Below are positions 45,427 through 59,437 of a DNA stretch of 64,000 nucleotides, one piece after another. The translations under genes and the position numbers were made by a program. How positions within the stretch are numbered: the first letter of the stretch is position 1; each line of letters starts with the position of its first letter. Source of the stretch: Rutidosis leptorrhynchoides (taxonomy: Eukaryota; Streptophyta; Magnoliopsida; Asterales; Asteraceae); contig NC_092341.1 of assembly GCF_046630445.1 (NCBI RefSeq), forward strand, positions 256,728,501 to 256,792,500, read 5' to 3'. The notes beneath the pieces were generated by a model that was not told where the DNA came from, did not search any database, and saw only the letters and a list, made by a program, of their open reading frames with translations.

Positions 45427-48400
45427 TGAAATGTCCCGTTCTTATTGATTAAAAACGTTCCATATTAATTGATTTCGTTGCGAGATTTTGACCTCTATAT
45501 GAGACGTTTTTCAATGACTGCATTCATTTTTAAAACAACCATAACCTTTATTTTATCAATAAAGGTTTCAAAAGCATTACGTAGATTATCAAATAATGAT
45601 AATCTAAAATATACTGTTTACACACGACCATTACATAATGGTTTACAATAGAAATATATTACATCGACATATGTTTCTTAAATGCAGTTTTTACACAATA
45701 TCATACAAACATGGACTCCAAATCTTGTCCTTAATTTAGTATGCAACAGCGGAAGCTCTTAGTATTCACCTGAGAATTTTAAACGTCAACAAAAATGTTG
45801 GTGAGTTATAGGTTTAACCTATATATATATCAAATCGTAACAATTGACCACAAGATTTCATATTTCAATACGCATCCCATACATAGAGATAAAAATCATT
45901 CATATGGTGAACACCTGGTAACCGACATTAACAAGATGCATATATAAGAATATCCCCATCATTCTGGGACACCCTTCGGATATGATATAAATTTCGAAGT
46001 ACTAAAGCATCCAGTACTTTGGATGGGGTTTGTTAGGCTCAATAGATCTATCTTTAGGATTCGCGTCAATTAGGGTGTCTGTTCCCTAATTCTTAGATTA
46101 CCAGACTTAATAAAAAGGGGCAAATTCGATTTCGATAATTCAACCATAGAATGTAGTTTCACGTACTTGTGTCTATTTTGTAAATCATTTATAAAACCTG
46201 CATGTATTCTCATTCCAAAAATATTAGATTTTAAAAGTGGGACTATAACTCACTTTCACAGATTTTTACTTCGTCGGGAAGTAAGACTTGGTCACTGGTC
46301 GATTGACGAACCTATAACAAATATGTACATATATATCAAAGTATGTTCATAATATATTTACAACACCTTTAATACATTTTGATGTTTTAAGTTCATTAAG
46401 TCAGCTGTCCTTGTAAGTAACCTACAACTAGTTGTCCAAAGTTAGATGTACAGAAAAAAATTGATATATATTATCTTGAATCAATCCAAAACCCAGTGTA
46501 TACACGTCTCAGGCTAGAACACAACTCAAAGTATATATATTTTTGGAATCAACCTCAACCCTGTATAGCTAACTCCCACATTACTGCATATAGAGTGTCT
46601 ATGGTTGTTCCAAATAATATATACACATGGGTCGATATGATATGTCAAAACATTTGCATACGTGTCTATGGTATCCCAAGATTACATAATATATTAGAAT
46701 ACATGTATAATACAATATAAGTTAGCTAGGATATGATTAATATAGATTTGTTACCAATTTTCACGTAGCTACAACAAGAAAAATTATCCAATCTTGTTTT
46801 ACCCATAACTTCTTCGTTTTAAATCCGTTTTGAGTGAATCAAATTACTATGGTTTCATATTGAACTCTATTTTATGAATTTAAACAGAAAAAGTATAGGT
46901 TTATAGTCAGAAATATAAGTTACAAGCCATTTTTGTAAGAGGTAGTCATTTCAGTCGAAAGAACGACGTCTTGATGACCAATTTGAAAAACACACTTTCA
47001 CTTTGAGTTTAACCATGATTTTTGGATATAGTTTCATGTTCATAAGATAAATCATTTTCCCAGACGAACAACTTTTAAATCAAAGTTTATCATAGTTTTT
47101 AATTAACTAACCCAAAACAGCCCGCAGTGTTACTACGACGGCGTATGTCCGGTTTTACAGTGTTCTTCGTGTTTCCAGGTTTTAAATCATTAAGTTAGCA
47201 TATAATATAGATATAGAACATGTGTTTAGTTGATTTTAAAAGTCAAGATAGAAGGATTAACTTTTGTTTGCGAACAAGTTTAGAATTAACTAAACTATGT
47301 TCTAGTGATTACAAGTTTAAACCTTCAAATAAGATAGCTTTATATGTATGAATCGAATGATGTTATGAACATCATTACTATCTCAAGTTTTCTAGATAAA
47401 GCTACTAGAAATGAGAAAAATGGATCTAGCTTGAAAGGATCCTTGGATGGCTTGAAAGTTCTTGAAGCAGAATCATGACACGAAAACAGTTCAAGTAAGA
47501 TTTTCACTCGAAATAAGATTGTTATAGTTATATAAATTGAATCAAAATTTGAATATGAGTATTACCTTGTATTAGAAAGATATCTTACTATAAATAAGAA
47601 AAATTTCTTGAGGTTGGATGATCACTCTACAAGATTGGAAGTAAGCTAGCAAACTTGGAAGTATTCTTGATTTTATGAAACTAGAACTTGTAGAATTTAT
47701 GAAGAACACTTAGAACTTGAAGATAGAACTTGAGAGAGATCAATTAGATGAAGAAAATTGAAGAATGAAAATGTTTGTAGGTGTTTTTGGTCGTTGGTGT
47801 ATGGATTAGATATAAAGGATATGTAATTTTGTTTTCATGTAAATAAGTCATGAATGATTACTCATATTTTTGTAATTTTATGAGATATTTCATGCTAGTT
47901 GCCAAATGATGGTTCCCACATGTGTTAGGTGACTCACATGGGCTGCTAAGATCTGATCATTGGAGTGTATATACCAATAGTACATACATCTAAAAGCTGT
48001 GTATTGTACGAGTACGAATACGGGTGCATACGAGTAGAATTGTTGATGAAACTGAACGAGGATGTAATTGTAAGAATTTTTGTTAAGTAGAAGTATTTTG
48101 ATAAGTGTCTTGAAGTCTTTCAAAAGTGTATGAATACATTTTAAAACACTACATGTATATACATTTTAACTGAGTCGTTAAGTCATCGTTAGTCGTTACA
48201 TGTAAGTGTTGTTTTGAAACCTTTATGTTAACGATCTTGTTAAATGTTGTTAACCCATTGTTTATTAAATCAAATGAGATGTTAAATTATTACATTATCA
48301 TGATATAACGATGTATTAATATATCTTAATATGATATATATACATTAAATGTCGTTACAACGATAATCGTTACATATATGTCTCGTTTCAAAATCATTAA

Positions 48401-48483
48401 GTTAGTAGTCTTGTTTTTACATATGTAGTTCATTGTTAATATACTTAATGATATGTTTACTTATCATAATATCATGTTAACTA

Positions 48484-48568
<85 letters not shown>

Positions 48569-48771
48569 ATATATATGTCATCATATAGTTTTTACAAGTT
48601 TTAACGTTCGTGAATCGCCGGTCAACTTGGGTGGTCAATTGTCTATATGAAACCTATTTCAATTAATCAAGTCTTAACAAGTTTGATTGCTTAACATGTT
48701 GGAAACATTTAATCATGTAAATATCAATTTCATTTAATATATAAAAACATGGAAAAGTTCGGGTCACTACA
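45427..48771 (-). mobile_element. TE-E 3' LTR (complete)
   Basis: 3345 bp, reading on the plus strand from TGAAATGTCCCG to GGGTCACTACA, the inverse of the TE-D LTR. It contains the LTR core near 46010-46070 (minus) and an (AT)n tract at 48487-48566. Confidence 0.92.
48487..48566. repeat. (AT)n microsatellite in TE-E 3' LTR
   Basis: It lies between gttaacta and ccatatatatgtcatc. The same point is expanded to over 100 bases in 59126-59232, short at 56236-56250, and unexpanded in the TE-D LTRs. Confidence 0.9.
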
Positions 48772-48806
48772 GTACCTACCCGTTAAATAAATTTCATCCC
48801 GAAATT
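48772..48806 (-). promoter_or_regulatory. TE-E palindrome and polypurine tract
   Basis: On the minus strand AATTTCGGGATGAAATT (48790-48806) precedes taacgggtaggtac (48772-48785), then the LTR start TGTAGTGACC. The palindrome has one change in an arm compared with TE-D. Confidence 0.78.
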
Positions 48807-51800
48807 TTAAGTTGTTGAAAGTGTTGACGAATCTTCTGGAAATAGATGCGGGTATTTATTCTTCATCTGATCTTCACGCTCCCAGGTAAACTCGGGTCCT
48901 CTACGAGCGTTCCATCGAACCTTAACAATCGGTATCTTGTTTTGTTTAAGTCTCTTAACCTCACGATCCATTATTTCGACGGGTTCTTCAATGAATTGAA
49001 GTTTTTCATTGATTTGGATTTCGTCCAACGGAATAGTGAGATCTTCTTTAGCAAAACATTTCTTCAAATTCGAGACGTGGAAAGTGTTATGTACATTCGC
49101 AAGTTGTTGAGGTAACTCAAGTCGGTAAGCTACTGGTCCGACACGATCAATAATCTTGAATGGTCCAATATACCTTGGATTTAATTTCCCCCGTTTACCA
49201 AATCGAACAACACCTTTCCAAGGTGCAACCTTAAGCATGACCATTTCTCAAATTTCAAATTCTATGTCTTTTCTTTTAATGTCGGCGTAGCTCTTTTGTC
49301 GACTTTGGGCAGTTTTCAACCGTTGTTGAATTTGGATGATCTTCTCGGTAGTTTCTTGTATTATCTCCGGACCCGTAATCTGTCTATCCCCCACTTCACT
49401 CCAACAAATCGGAGACCTGCACTTTCTACCATAAAGTGCTTCAAACGGCGCCATCTCAATGCTTGAATGGTAGCTGTTGTTGTAGGAAAATTTTGCTAAC
49501 GGTAGATGTCGATCCCAACTGTTTCCGAAATCAATAACACATGCTCGTAGCATGTCTTCAAGCGTTTGTATCGTCCTTTTGCTCTGCCCATCAGTTTGTG
49601 GATGATAGGCAGTACCCATGTCTAGACGAGTTCCTAATGCTTGCTGTAATGTCTGCCAGAATCTTGAAATAAATCTGCCATCCCTATCAGAGATAATAGA
49701 GATTGGTATTCCATGTCTGGAGATGACTTCCTTCAAATACAGTCGTGCTAACTTCTCCATCTTGTCATCTTCTCTTATTGGCAGGAAGTGTGCTGACTTG
49801 GTGAGACGATCAACTATTACCAAAATAGTATCATAACCACTTGCAGTCCTTGGCAATTTAGTAATGAAATCCATGGTAATGTTTTCCCATTTCCATTCCG
49901 GGATTTCAGGTCATTGTAGTAGACCTGATGGTTTCTGATGTTCAGCTTTGACCTTAGAACACGTCAAACATTCTCCTACATATTTAGCAATATCGGCTTT
50001 CATACCTGGCCACCAAAAATGTTTCTTAAGATCCTTGTACATCTTCTCCGTTCCAGGATGTATTGAGTATCTGGTTTTATGAGCTTCTCTATGTACCATT
50101 TCTCTCATATCTCCAAATTTTTGTACCCAAATTCTTTCGGCCCTATACCGGGTTCCGTCTTCCTGAATATTAAGATGCTTCTCCGATCCTTTGGGTATTT
50201 CATCCTTTAAATTTCCCTCTTTTAAAACTCCTTGTTGCGCCTCCTTTATTTGAGTAGTAAGGTTAGTGTGAATCATTATATTCATAGATTTTACTCGAAT
50301 GGGTTCTCTGTCCTTTCTGCTCAAGGCGTCGGCTACTACATTTGCCTTCCCCGGGTGATAACGAATCTCAAAGTTGTAATCATTCAACAATTCAATCCAC
50401 CTACGCTGCCTCATATTCAGTTGTTTCTGATTAAATATGTGTTGAAGACTTTTGTGGTCGGTATATATAATACTTTTGACCCCATATAAGTAGTGCCTCC
50501 AAGTCTTTAATGCAAAAACAACCGTGCCTAATTCCAAATCATGCGTCGTATAATTTTGCTCGTGAATCTTCAATTGTCTAGACGCATAAGCAATCACCTT
50601 CGTCCGTTGCATTAATACACAACCGAGACCTTTCTTTGATGCGTCACAATAGATCACAAAATCATCATTCCCTTTAGGCAATGACAATATAGGTGCCGTA
50701 GTTAGCTTTTTCTTCAATAATTGAAACGCCTTCTCTTGTTCATCCTTCCATTCAAATTTCTTCCCTTTATGCGTTAATGTAGTCAAGGGTTTTGCTATTC
50801 TGGAAAAGTCTTGGATGAACCTTCTGTAGTAACCAGCTAGTCCTAAAAACTGGCGTATATGTTTCGGAGTTTTCGGGGTTTCCCACTTTTCAACAGTTTC
50901 TATCTTTGCCGGATCCACCTTAATACCTTCTTTGTTCACTATGTGACCGAGGAATTGAACTTCTTCCAACCAAAATGCACACTTTGAAAACTTAGCGTAC
51001 AATTCTTCCTTCCGCAATACTTCTAACACCTTTATCAAATGTTCACCGTGTTCTTGGTCATTCTTTGAGTAAATAAGTATGTCATCAATGAAAATAATGA
51101 CAAACTTGTCAAGGTATGGTCCACACACTCGGTTTATAAGGTCTATGAACACAGCTGGTGCATTAGTTAAACTAAATGGCATGACCATAAACTCGTAATG
51201 ACCGTAACATGTTCTAAAAGCAGTCTTTGGAATATCATCTTCTTTCACCCGCATTTGATGATACCCGGAACGTAAGTCAATCTTTGAATAAACAGACGAG
51301 CCTTGTAGTTGATCAAATAAGTCTTCGATTCTCGATAGTGGGTAGCGGTTCTTGATGGTAAGTTTGTTCAACTCTCGGTAGTCGATACACAACCTGAATG
51401 TACCATCTTTCTTCTTGACAAACAAAACAGGAGCTCCCCACGGTGATGTTCTTGGTCGAATGAAACCACGCTCTAAAAGTTCTTGTAATTGGCTTTGCAG
51501 TTCTTTCATCTCGCTGGGTGCAAGCCTGTAAGGAGCACGAGCTATTGGTGCAGCTCCTGGTACAAGATCTATTTGAAATTCAACGGATCGATGTGGGGGT
51601 AATCCCGGTAATTCTTTCGGAAATACATCGGGAAATTCTTTTGAGACGGGAACATCATTGATGCTCTTTTCTCCAGTTTGTACTTTCTCAACGTGTGCTA
51701 GAATAGCATAGCAACCTTTTCTTATTAGTTTTTGTGCCTTCAAATTACTAATAAGATGTAGCTTCGTGTTGCCCTTTTCTCCTACCACCATTAAGGGTTT

Positions 51801-52526
51801 TCCTTTTTCTCGTATAATGCGAATTGCATTTTTGTAACAAACGATCTCTGCTTTCACTTCTTTCAACCCGTCCATACCGATTATCACATCAAAACTCCCT
51901 AACTCTAGTGGTATCAAGTCAATCTTAAATGTTTCGCTAACCAATTTAATTTCTCGATTCCGACATATATTATCTGCTGAAATTAATTTACCATTTGCTA
52001 ATTCGAGTAAAAATTTACTATCCAAAGGCGTCAATGGACAACTTAATTTAGCACAAAAATCTCTACTCATATAGCTTCTATCCGCACCCGAATCAAATAA
52101 AACGTAAGCAGATTTATTGTCAATAAGAAACATACCCGTAACAAGCTCTGGGTCTTCCTGTGCCTCTGCCGCATTAATATTGAAAACTCTTCCACGGCCT
52201 TGTCCATTCGTGTTCTCCTGGTTCGGGAAATTTCTAATAATGTGGCCCGGTTTTCCACATTTATAACAAACTACATTGGCATAACTTGCTCCGACACTAC
52301 TTGCTCCGCCATTACTCGTTCCGACACCATTTGTTCCTTTCGTTCTGTTAACCCCTGGTCCGTAGACCTCACACTTCGCTGCGCTATGACCATTTCTTTT
52401 ACACTTGTTGAAAAATTTGGTGCAGAACCCCGAGTGATACTTTTCACACCTTTGGCATAGCTGCTTCTGATTGTTGTTGTTATTGCGGTTGTTATTGTTG
52501 TTGGGATGATTGTTATAGTTACTGTT

Positions 52527-52565
<39 letters not shown>

Positions 52566-53407
52566 GGGCCATTTGTTGTAGTTGCGATTGATGTTGCGAT
52601 TGTTGGGATAGTTGTTGCGATTATTGTTGTAATTGATGTTGTTGTTGTATTGGTGATTCTTATCACCGTTTTCCTTCCACTTTCTTTTGACTTGCTTCAC
52701 ATTGGCCTCTTCAGCCGCCTGTTCTTTAATTCTTTCCTCAATCTGGTTCACTAGTTTGTGAGACATTCTACATGCCTGTTGTATGGAGGCGGGCTCGTGT
52801 GAACTTATATCTTCTTGGATTCTTTCCGGTAATCCTTTCACAAATGCGTCGATCTTCTCTTCCTCATCTTCGAACGCTCTCGGACACAATAGGCACAAGT
52901 GAATCGTCTTTCGTACGTGGTAATATCAAATCCTTGGGTTCGTAACCCTCTAAGTTCTGTCTTGAGCTTATTGACCTCGGTTCTGGGACGGTACTTCTCG
53001 TTCATCAAGTGCTTGAATGCTGACCACGGTAGTGCGTAAGCATCATCTTGTCCCACTTGCTCTAGATAGGTATTCCACCATGTTAACGTAGTACCTGTGA
53101 AGGTATGCGTAGCGTACTTCACTTTGTCCTCTTCAGTACACTTACTTATGGCAAACACCGATTCGACCTTCTCGGTCCACCGTTTCAATCCGATCGGTCT
53201 TTCGGTTCCATCAAATTCCAAAGATTTGCAGGCAGTGAATTCTTTGTAGGTGCATCCTACAAGATTTCTTGCGCCGTTAGCTGCATTGCTAGATTCGGAG
53301 TTATTGTTGGTATGTAGCGCAGCCTGTACTGCGGCTATGTTTGAAGCAAGAAAGGCACGAAATTCCTCTTCGCTCATATTCAAGGTGTGTCGAGTAGTCG
53401 GTGCCAT
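48807..53407 (-). pseudogene. TE-E gag-pol polyprotein (nearly intact)
   Basis: Gag starts ATG at 53407 (MAPTTRHTLNMSEEEF). A four-base loss near 52900 (after YERRFT) shifts it to a 995-codon stretch (52898-49911). Residues of that stretch: Asn-rich 81-143; CX2C-type region about 148-176; CCHC-like knuckle 211-224, ending in Phe instead of Cys; protease DSGA 269-272; RT with FIDD 603-606; RNase H from about 752; integrase zinc region at the end. Stops at 49908 and 49245 follow. The integrase core reads DGQSKRTIQ where others have DGQSER, so the likely catalytic Glu is Lys. The chromodomain-like tail has [14 protein letters not shown]. It is the best preserved gag-pol here but not active as read. 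Confidence 0.9.
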
Positions 53408-53623
53408 TTCCTTCAAAATAGTGAAATGAAACGAGTTAATCATATAGAATATCAAGAGTAGTCAATAGTATTTCGTAGCGTAATATGAACTTATTTATAA
53501 AAGCACTTTCTTCATATTAGTGTTTTATACTCTTTAATTCGGGTAGTACCTACCCGTTAAGTTCATACTTAGTAGCTAACATACCATTTCAACTACTACA
53601 ATTCTATATGAAAAATTAATCAC

Positions 53624-53657
<34 letters not shown>

Positions 53658-53770
53658 TTCAAACCTTTATACAATAACTTGCAAACTTACAATACCGCTT
53701 TTTTTTTACATATAGCATGAAATATAGCACATAAAACTTTGATACAAAGTAGTTGCGAAGATAATTCTAG
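53408..53770 (-). other. TE-E spacer between F-box ORF and gag: hairpin, T tract, possible intron
   Basis: On the minus strand it contains a good donor-like site (GTAAGT, 53685-53690), a run of about 30 T (near 53622-53652) and an acceptor-like ttttcatatag ending at 53604. An intron of about 87 bases is therefore possible. Closer to gag, gaacttaacgggtaggtac with ctacccg forms a 7-bp-arm hairpin (53540-53556) that copies the polypurine tract. Confidence 0.55.
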
Positions 53771-54454
53771 TTAATAAATAAGGCGTTCAGCAAAGGCAAT
53801 AAAGACACGTAATTCATACGTCCAGAAACAAGTCATGCATTCTGGTTTTACTAATACCACTTCCCATCCTTGGTTTTGTGGAACATAACCATTGTGACCG
53901 ATAGTAAGACAATGTGTTGTAACGTCGTCAAAAGGATGAAGGTTACGTAATGACCAACAGTCTCGTAATAACCTAAAAACCTCATTTCTTACCCCAATTA
54001 CCGACTCCGTCACTTGTGGGAACGTTTTGTTTAATAGTTGTAGCCCGATGTTCTTGTTCTCACTTTGGTGAGAAGCGAACATTACTAACCCGTAAGCATA
54101 ACATGCTTCTTTATGTTGCATGTTAGCCGCTTTTTCTAAATCACGAAGTCCTATATTCGAATATATTGAGTCAAAATAATTTCTTAACCCGTTGCGTAAA
54201 ATAGCATTTGGGTTCCCCATAATATATGCGTCAAAGTAAACACATCGTAACTTATGGATTTCCCAATGTGATATCCCCCATCTTTCGAACAAAAGCCTTT
54301 TATAAATCAAGGCATTCTTGGAACGTTCTTCGAATGTCTTATAAACTGATCTCGCCTTAAATAGTTGTGCCGAGGAATTCTGACCGACTCTAGACAAGAT
54401 TTCATCAATCATGTCTCCGGGTAGGTCTCTTAAAATATTGGGTTGTCTATCCAT
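53771..54454 (-). CDS. F-box protein carried between LTR and gag of TE-E
   Basis: An intact 227-codon frame from ATG at 54454 (context acaaaATGG). Residues 7-55 form an F-box (LRDLPGDMIDEILSRVGQ, then LFKARSVYKTF). GNPNAILRNGLRNYF (80-94) and GLRDLEKAA plus EACYAYGLVMF (102-126) match the helical, Sel1/TPR-like part of the plant At1g67623/At2g35280-like F-box family. The C-terminal CMTCFWTYELRVFIAF (206-221) also fits. Such proteins usually bind SKP1 and select targets for SCF ubiquitin ligases; the target here is unknown. It lies between the accessory ORF and gag on the same strand, so it appears to be element cargo. A branch-like CTAAC and ttttacag just upstream could let it be spliced. No stop or shift, although gag-pol is damaged. 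Confidence 0.8.
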   Translation of the reverse strand: MDRQPNILRDLPGDMIDEILSRVGQNSSAQLFKARSVYKTFEERSKNALIYKRLLFERWGISHWEIHKLRCVYFDAYIMGNPNAILRNGLRNYFDSIYSNIGLRDLEKAANMQHKEACYAYGLVMFASHQSENKNIGLQLLNKTFPQVTESVIGVRNEVFRLLRDCWSLRNLHPFDDVTTHCLTIGHNGYVPQNQGWEVVLVKPECMTCFWTYELRVFIAFAERLIY

Positions 54455-54590
54455 TTTGTGTTTTTATACTGTAAAATAGACAAGAGTTAGATTCATAAAA
54501 AAATACTTATTAATACAAGCAATTTTTACATATATCATAAAGCATAAGCACACTATATTACATATATTACACCACATGAATACAACTATC
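54455..54590 (-). other. TE-E intercistronic stretch with acceptor-like site
   Basis: Non-coding, AT-rich. On the minus strand CTAAC (54486-54490), a pyrimidine-rich run and ACAG (acceptor AG at 54469-54470) lie 15 bases before the F-box ATG. Confidence 0.5.
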
Positions 54591-55163
54591 TTATTCTGAC
54601 TTGATCGTTTCTTCTTCTTCGGTTTTGGTTCGTTTTGCCAAGTTTCTAGGGATATATGATGTTCTCCTAATACGAGCCGTCGTTTTCCACATTGGTTTAG
54701 AAAAACCTGGTGGTTTAGAGGTTCCCGGGTTATTGTCACAACTTAAGAAATACGGGTGTTGACGATACATATAAAGTTCATCGTGTTTGGAATCAAATTT
54801 CTCTATTTTTATGCCCTTTCCCTTATTGTTCTCTTTTGTCTTATTAAATTGTGTTGGGGTAATTTCTATAACATCATCGGAATCCTTGTCGGGATCCGAT
54901 TCATCGGAGAATTGGTAATCGTCCCAATACTTTGCTTCCTTGGCGGAAACACCATTGACCATAATTAACTTTGGTCGGTTGGTTGAGGATTTTCTTCTAC
55001 TTAACCGTTTTATTATTTCCCCCACTGGTTCTATTTCTTCTTCCGGTTCCGATTCTTCTTTCGGTTCCGATTCTTCTTCCGGTTCCGACTCTTCTTCCGG
55101 TTCCTCTTTGGGAACTTGTGAATCAGTCCACGAATCATTCCAATTTACATTTGACTCTTCATT
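54591..55163 (-). pseudogene. TE-E accessory ORF (5' end lost)
   Basis: The open frame runs from the LTR junction at 55163 to a stop at 54591-54593, about 190 codons, with no ATG before residue 47 or so (ATG at 55025). It is acidic, with a tandem EPEEES-type repeat (about 55020-55110) coded by repeated 15-bp units. Then follow a basic stretch (IIKRLSRRKSSTNRPK), SDESDPDKDSDDVIEITPTQ, and the end ARIRRTSYIPRNLAKRTKTE. The end resembles the TE-C accessory ORF, which has the same position. Acidic and basic blocks suggest a nucleic-acid or chromatin-facing protein, but no domain is recognised. Confidence 0.68.
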
Positions 55164-56453
55164 ATTGATATATATTATCTCGAATCAACTGATCCTTGGA
55201 TGGCTCGAAGTTCTTGAAGCAGAATCATGACACGAAAACAAGTTCAAGTAAGATCATCACTTGAAATAAGATTGTTATAGTTATAGAAATTGAACCAAAG
55301 TTTGAATATGATTATTACCTTGTATTAGAATGATAACCTACTGTAAGAAACAAAGATTTCTTGAGAGTTGGATGATCACCTTACAAGATTGGAAGTGAGC
55401 TAGCAAACTTGAAAGTATTCTTGATTTTATGTAACTAGAACTTGTAGAATTTATGAAGAACACTTAGAACTTGAAGATAGAACTTGAGAGAGATCAATTA
55501 GATGAAGAAAATTGAAGAATGAAAGTATTTGTAGGTGTTTTTAGTCGTTGGTGTATGGATTAGATATAAAGGATATGTAATTTTGTTTTCATGTAAATAA
55601 GTCATGAATGATTACTCATATTTTTGTAATTTTATGAGATATTTCATGCTAGTTGCCAAATGATGGTTCCCACATGTGTTAGGTGACTCACATGGGCTGC
55701 TAAGAGCTGATCATTGGAGTGTATATACCAATAGTACATACATCTAAAAGCTATGTATTGTACGAGTACGAATACGGGTGCATACAAGTAGAATTGTTGA
55801 TGAAACTGAACGAGGATGTAATTGTAAGCATTTTTGTTAATTAGAAGTATTTTGATAAGTGTATTGAAGTCTTTCAAAAGTGTATAAATACATATTAAAA
55901 CACTACATGTATATACATTTTAACTGAGTCGTTAAGTCATCGTTAGTCGTTACATGTAAGTGTTGTTTTGAAACCTTTAGGTTAACGATCTTGTTAAATG
56001 TTGTTAACCCAATGTTTATAATATCAAATGAGATTTTAAATTATTATATTATCATGATATTATCATGTATGAATATCTCTTAATATGATATATATACATT
56101 AAATGTCTTTATAACGATAATCGTTACATATATGTCTCGTTTAAAAATCATTAAGTTAGTAGTCTTGTTTTTACATATGTAGTTCATTGTTAATATACTT
56201 AATGATATGTTTACTTATCATAGTATCATGTTAACTATATATATATATCCATATATATGTCATCATATAGTTTTTACAAGTTTTAACGTTCGTGAATCAC
56301 CGGTCAACTTGGGTGGTCAATTGTCTATATGAAACATATTTCAATTAATCAAGTCTTAACAAGTTTAATTGCTTAACATGTTGGAAACATTTAATCATGT
56401 AAATATCAATCTCAATTAATATATATAAACATGGAAAAGTTCGGGTCACTACA
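55164..56453 (-). mobile_element. TE-E partial LTR 1 (internally deleted)
   Basis: 55164-55188 matches LTR sequence at 57102-57126. The sequence then jumps to LTR sequence equal to about 58078 on, and continues to the true LTR end CACTACA at 56453. The other LTR end and the primer site are lost, together with the 5' end of the accessory ORF. Confidence 0.8.

Positions 56454-59437
<2,984 letters not shown>

Noticed and set aside
46496..46720. Recurring frame of about 74-91 codons in TE-D/TE-E LTRs (also 57087-57362; minus 41173-41397, 63462-63695)
   Set aside because: Antisense to the element and present only because the LTRs are repeats. No recognisable protein feature.
53622..53652. A poly(A) run on the plus strand beside the F-box gene, as a sign of retrocopy capture
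   Set aside because: In the sense direction of the F-box gene it is poly(T), so it is not an mRNA tail. It fits a slippage tract or pyrimidine tract.
54940..55230. A plus-strand Ser/Gly-rich frame
   Set aside because: It is the reverse reading of the EPEEES-type repeat of the TE-E accessory ORF.
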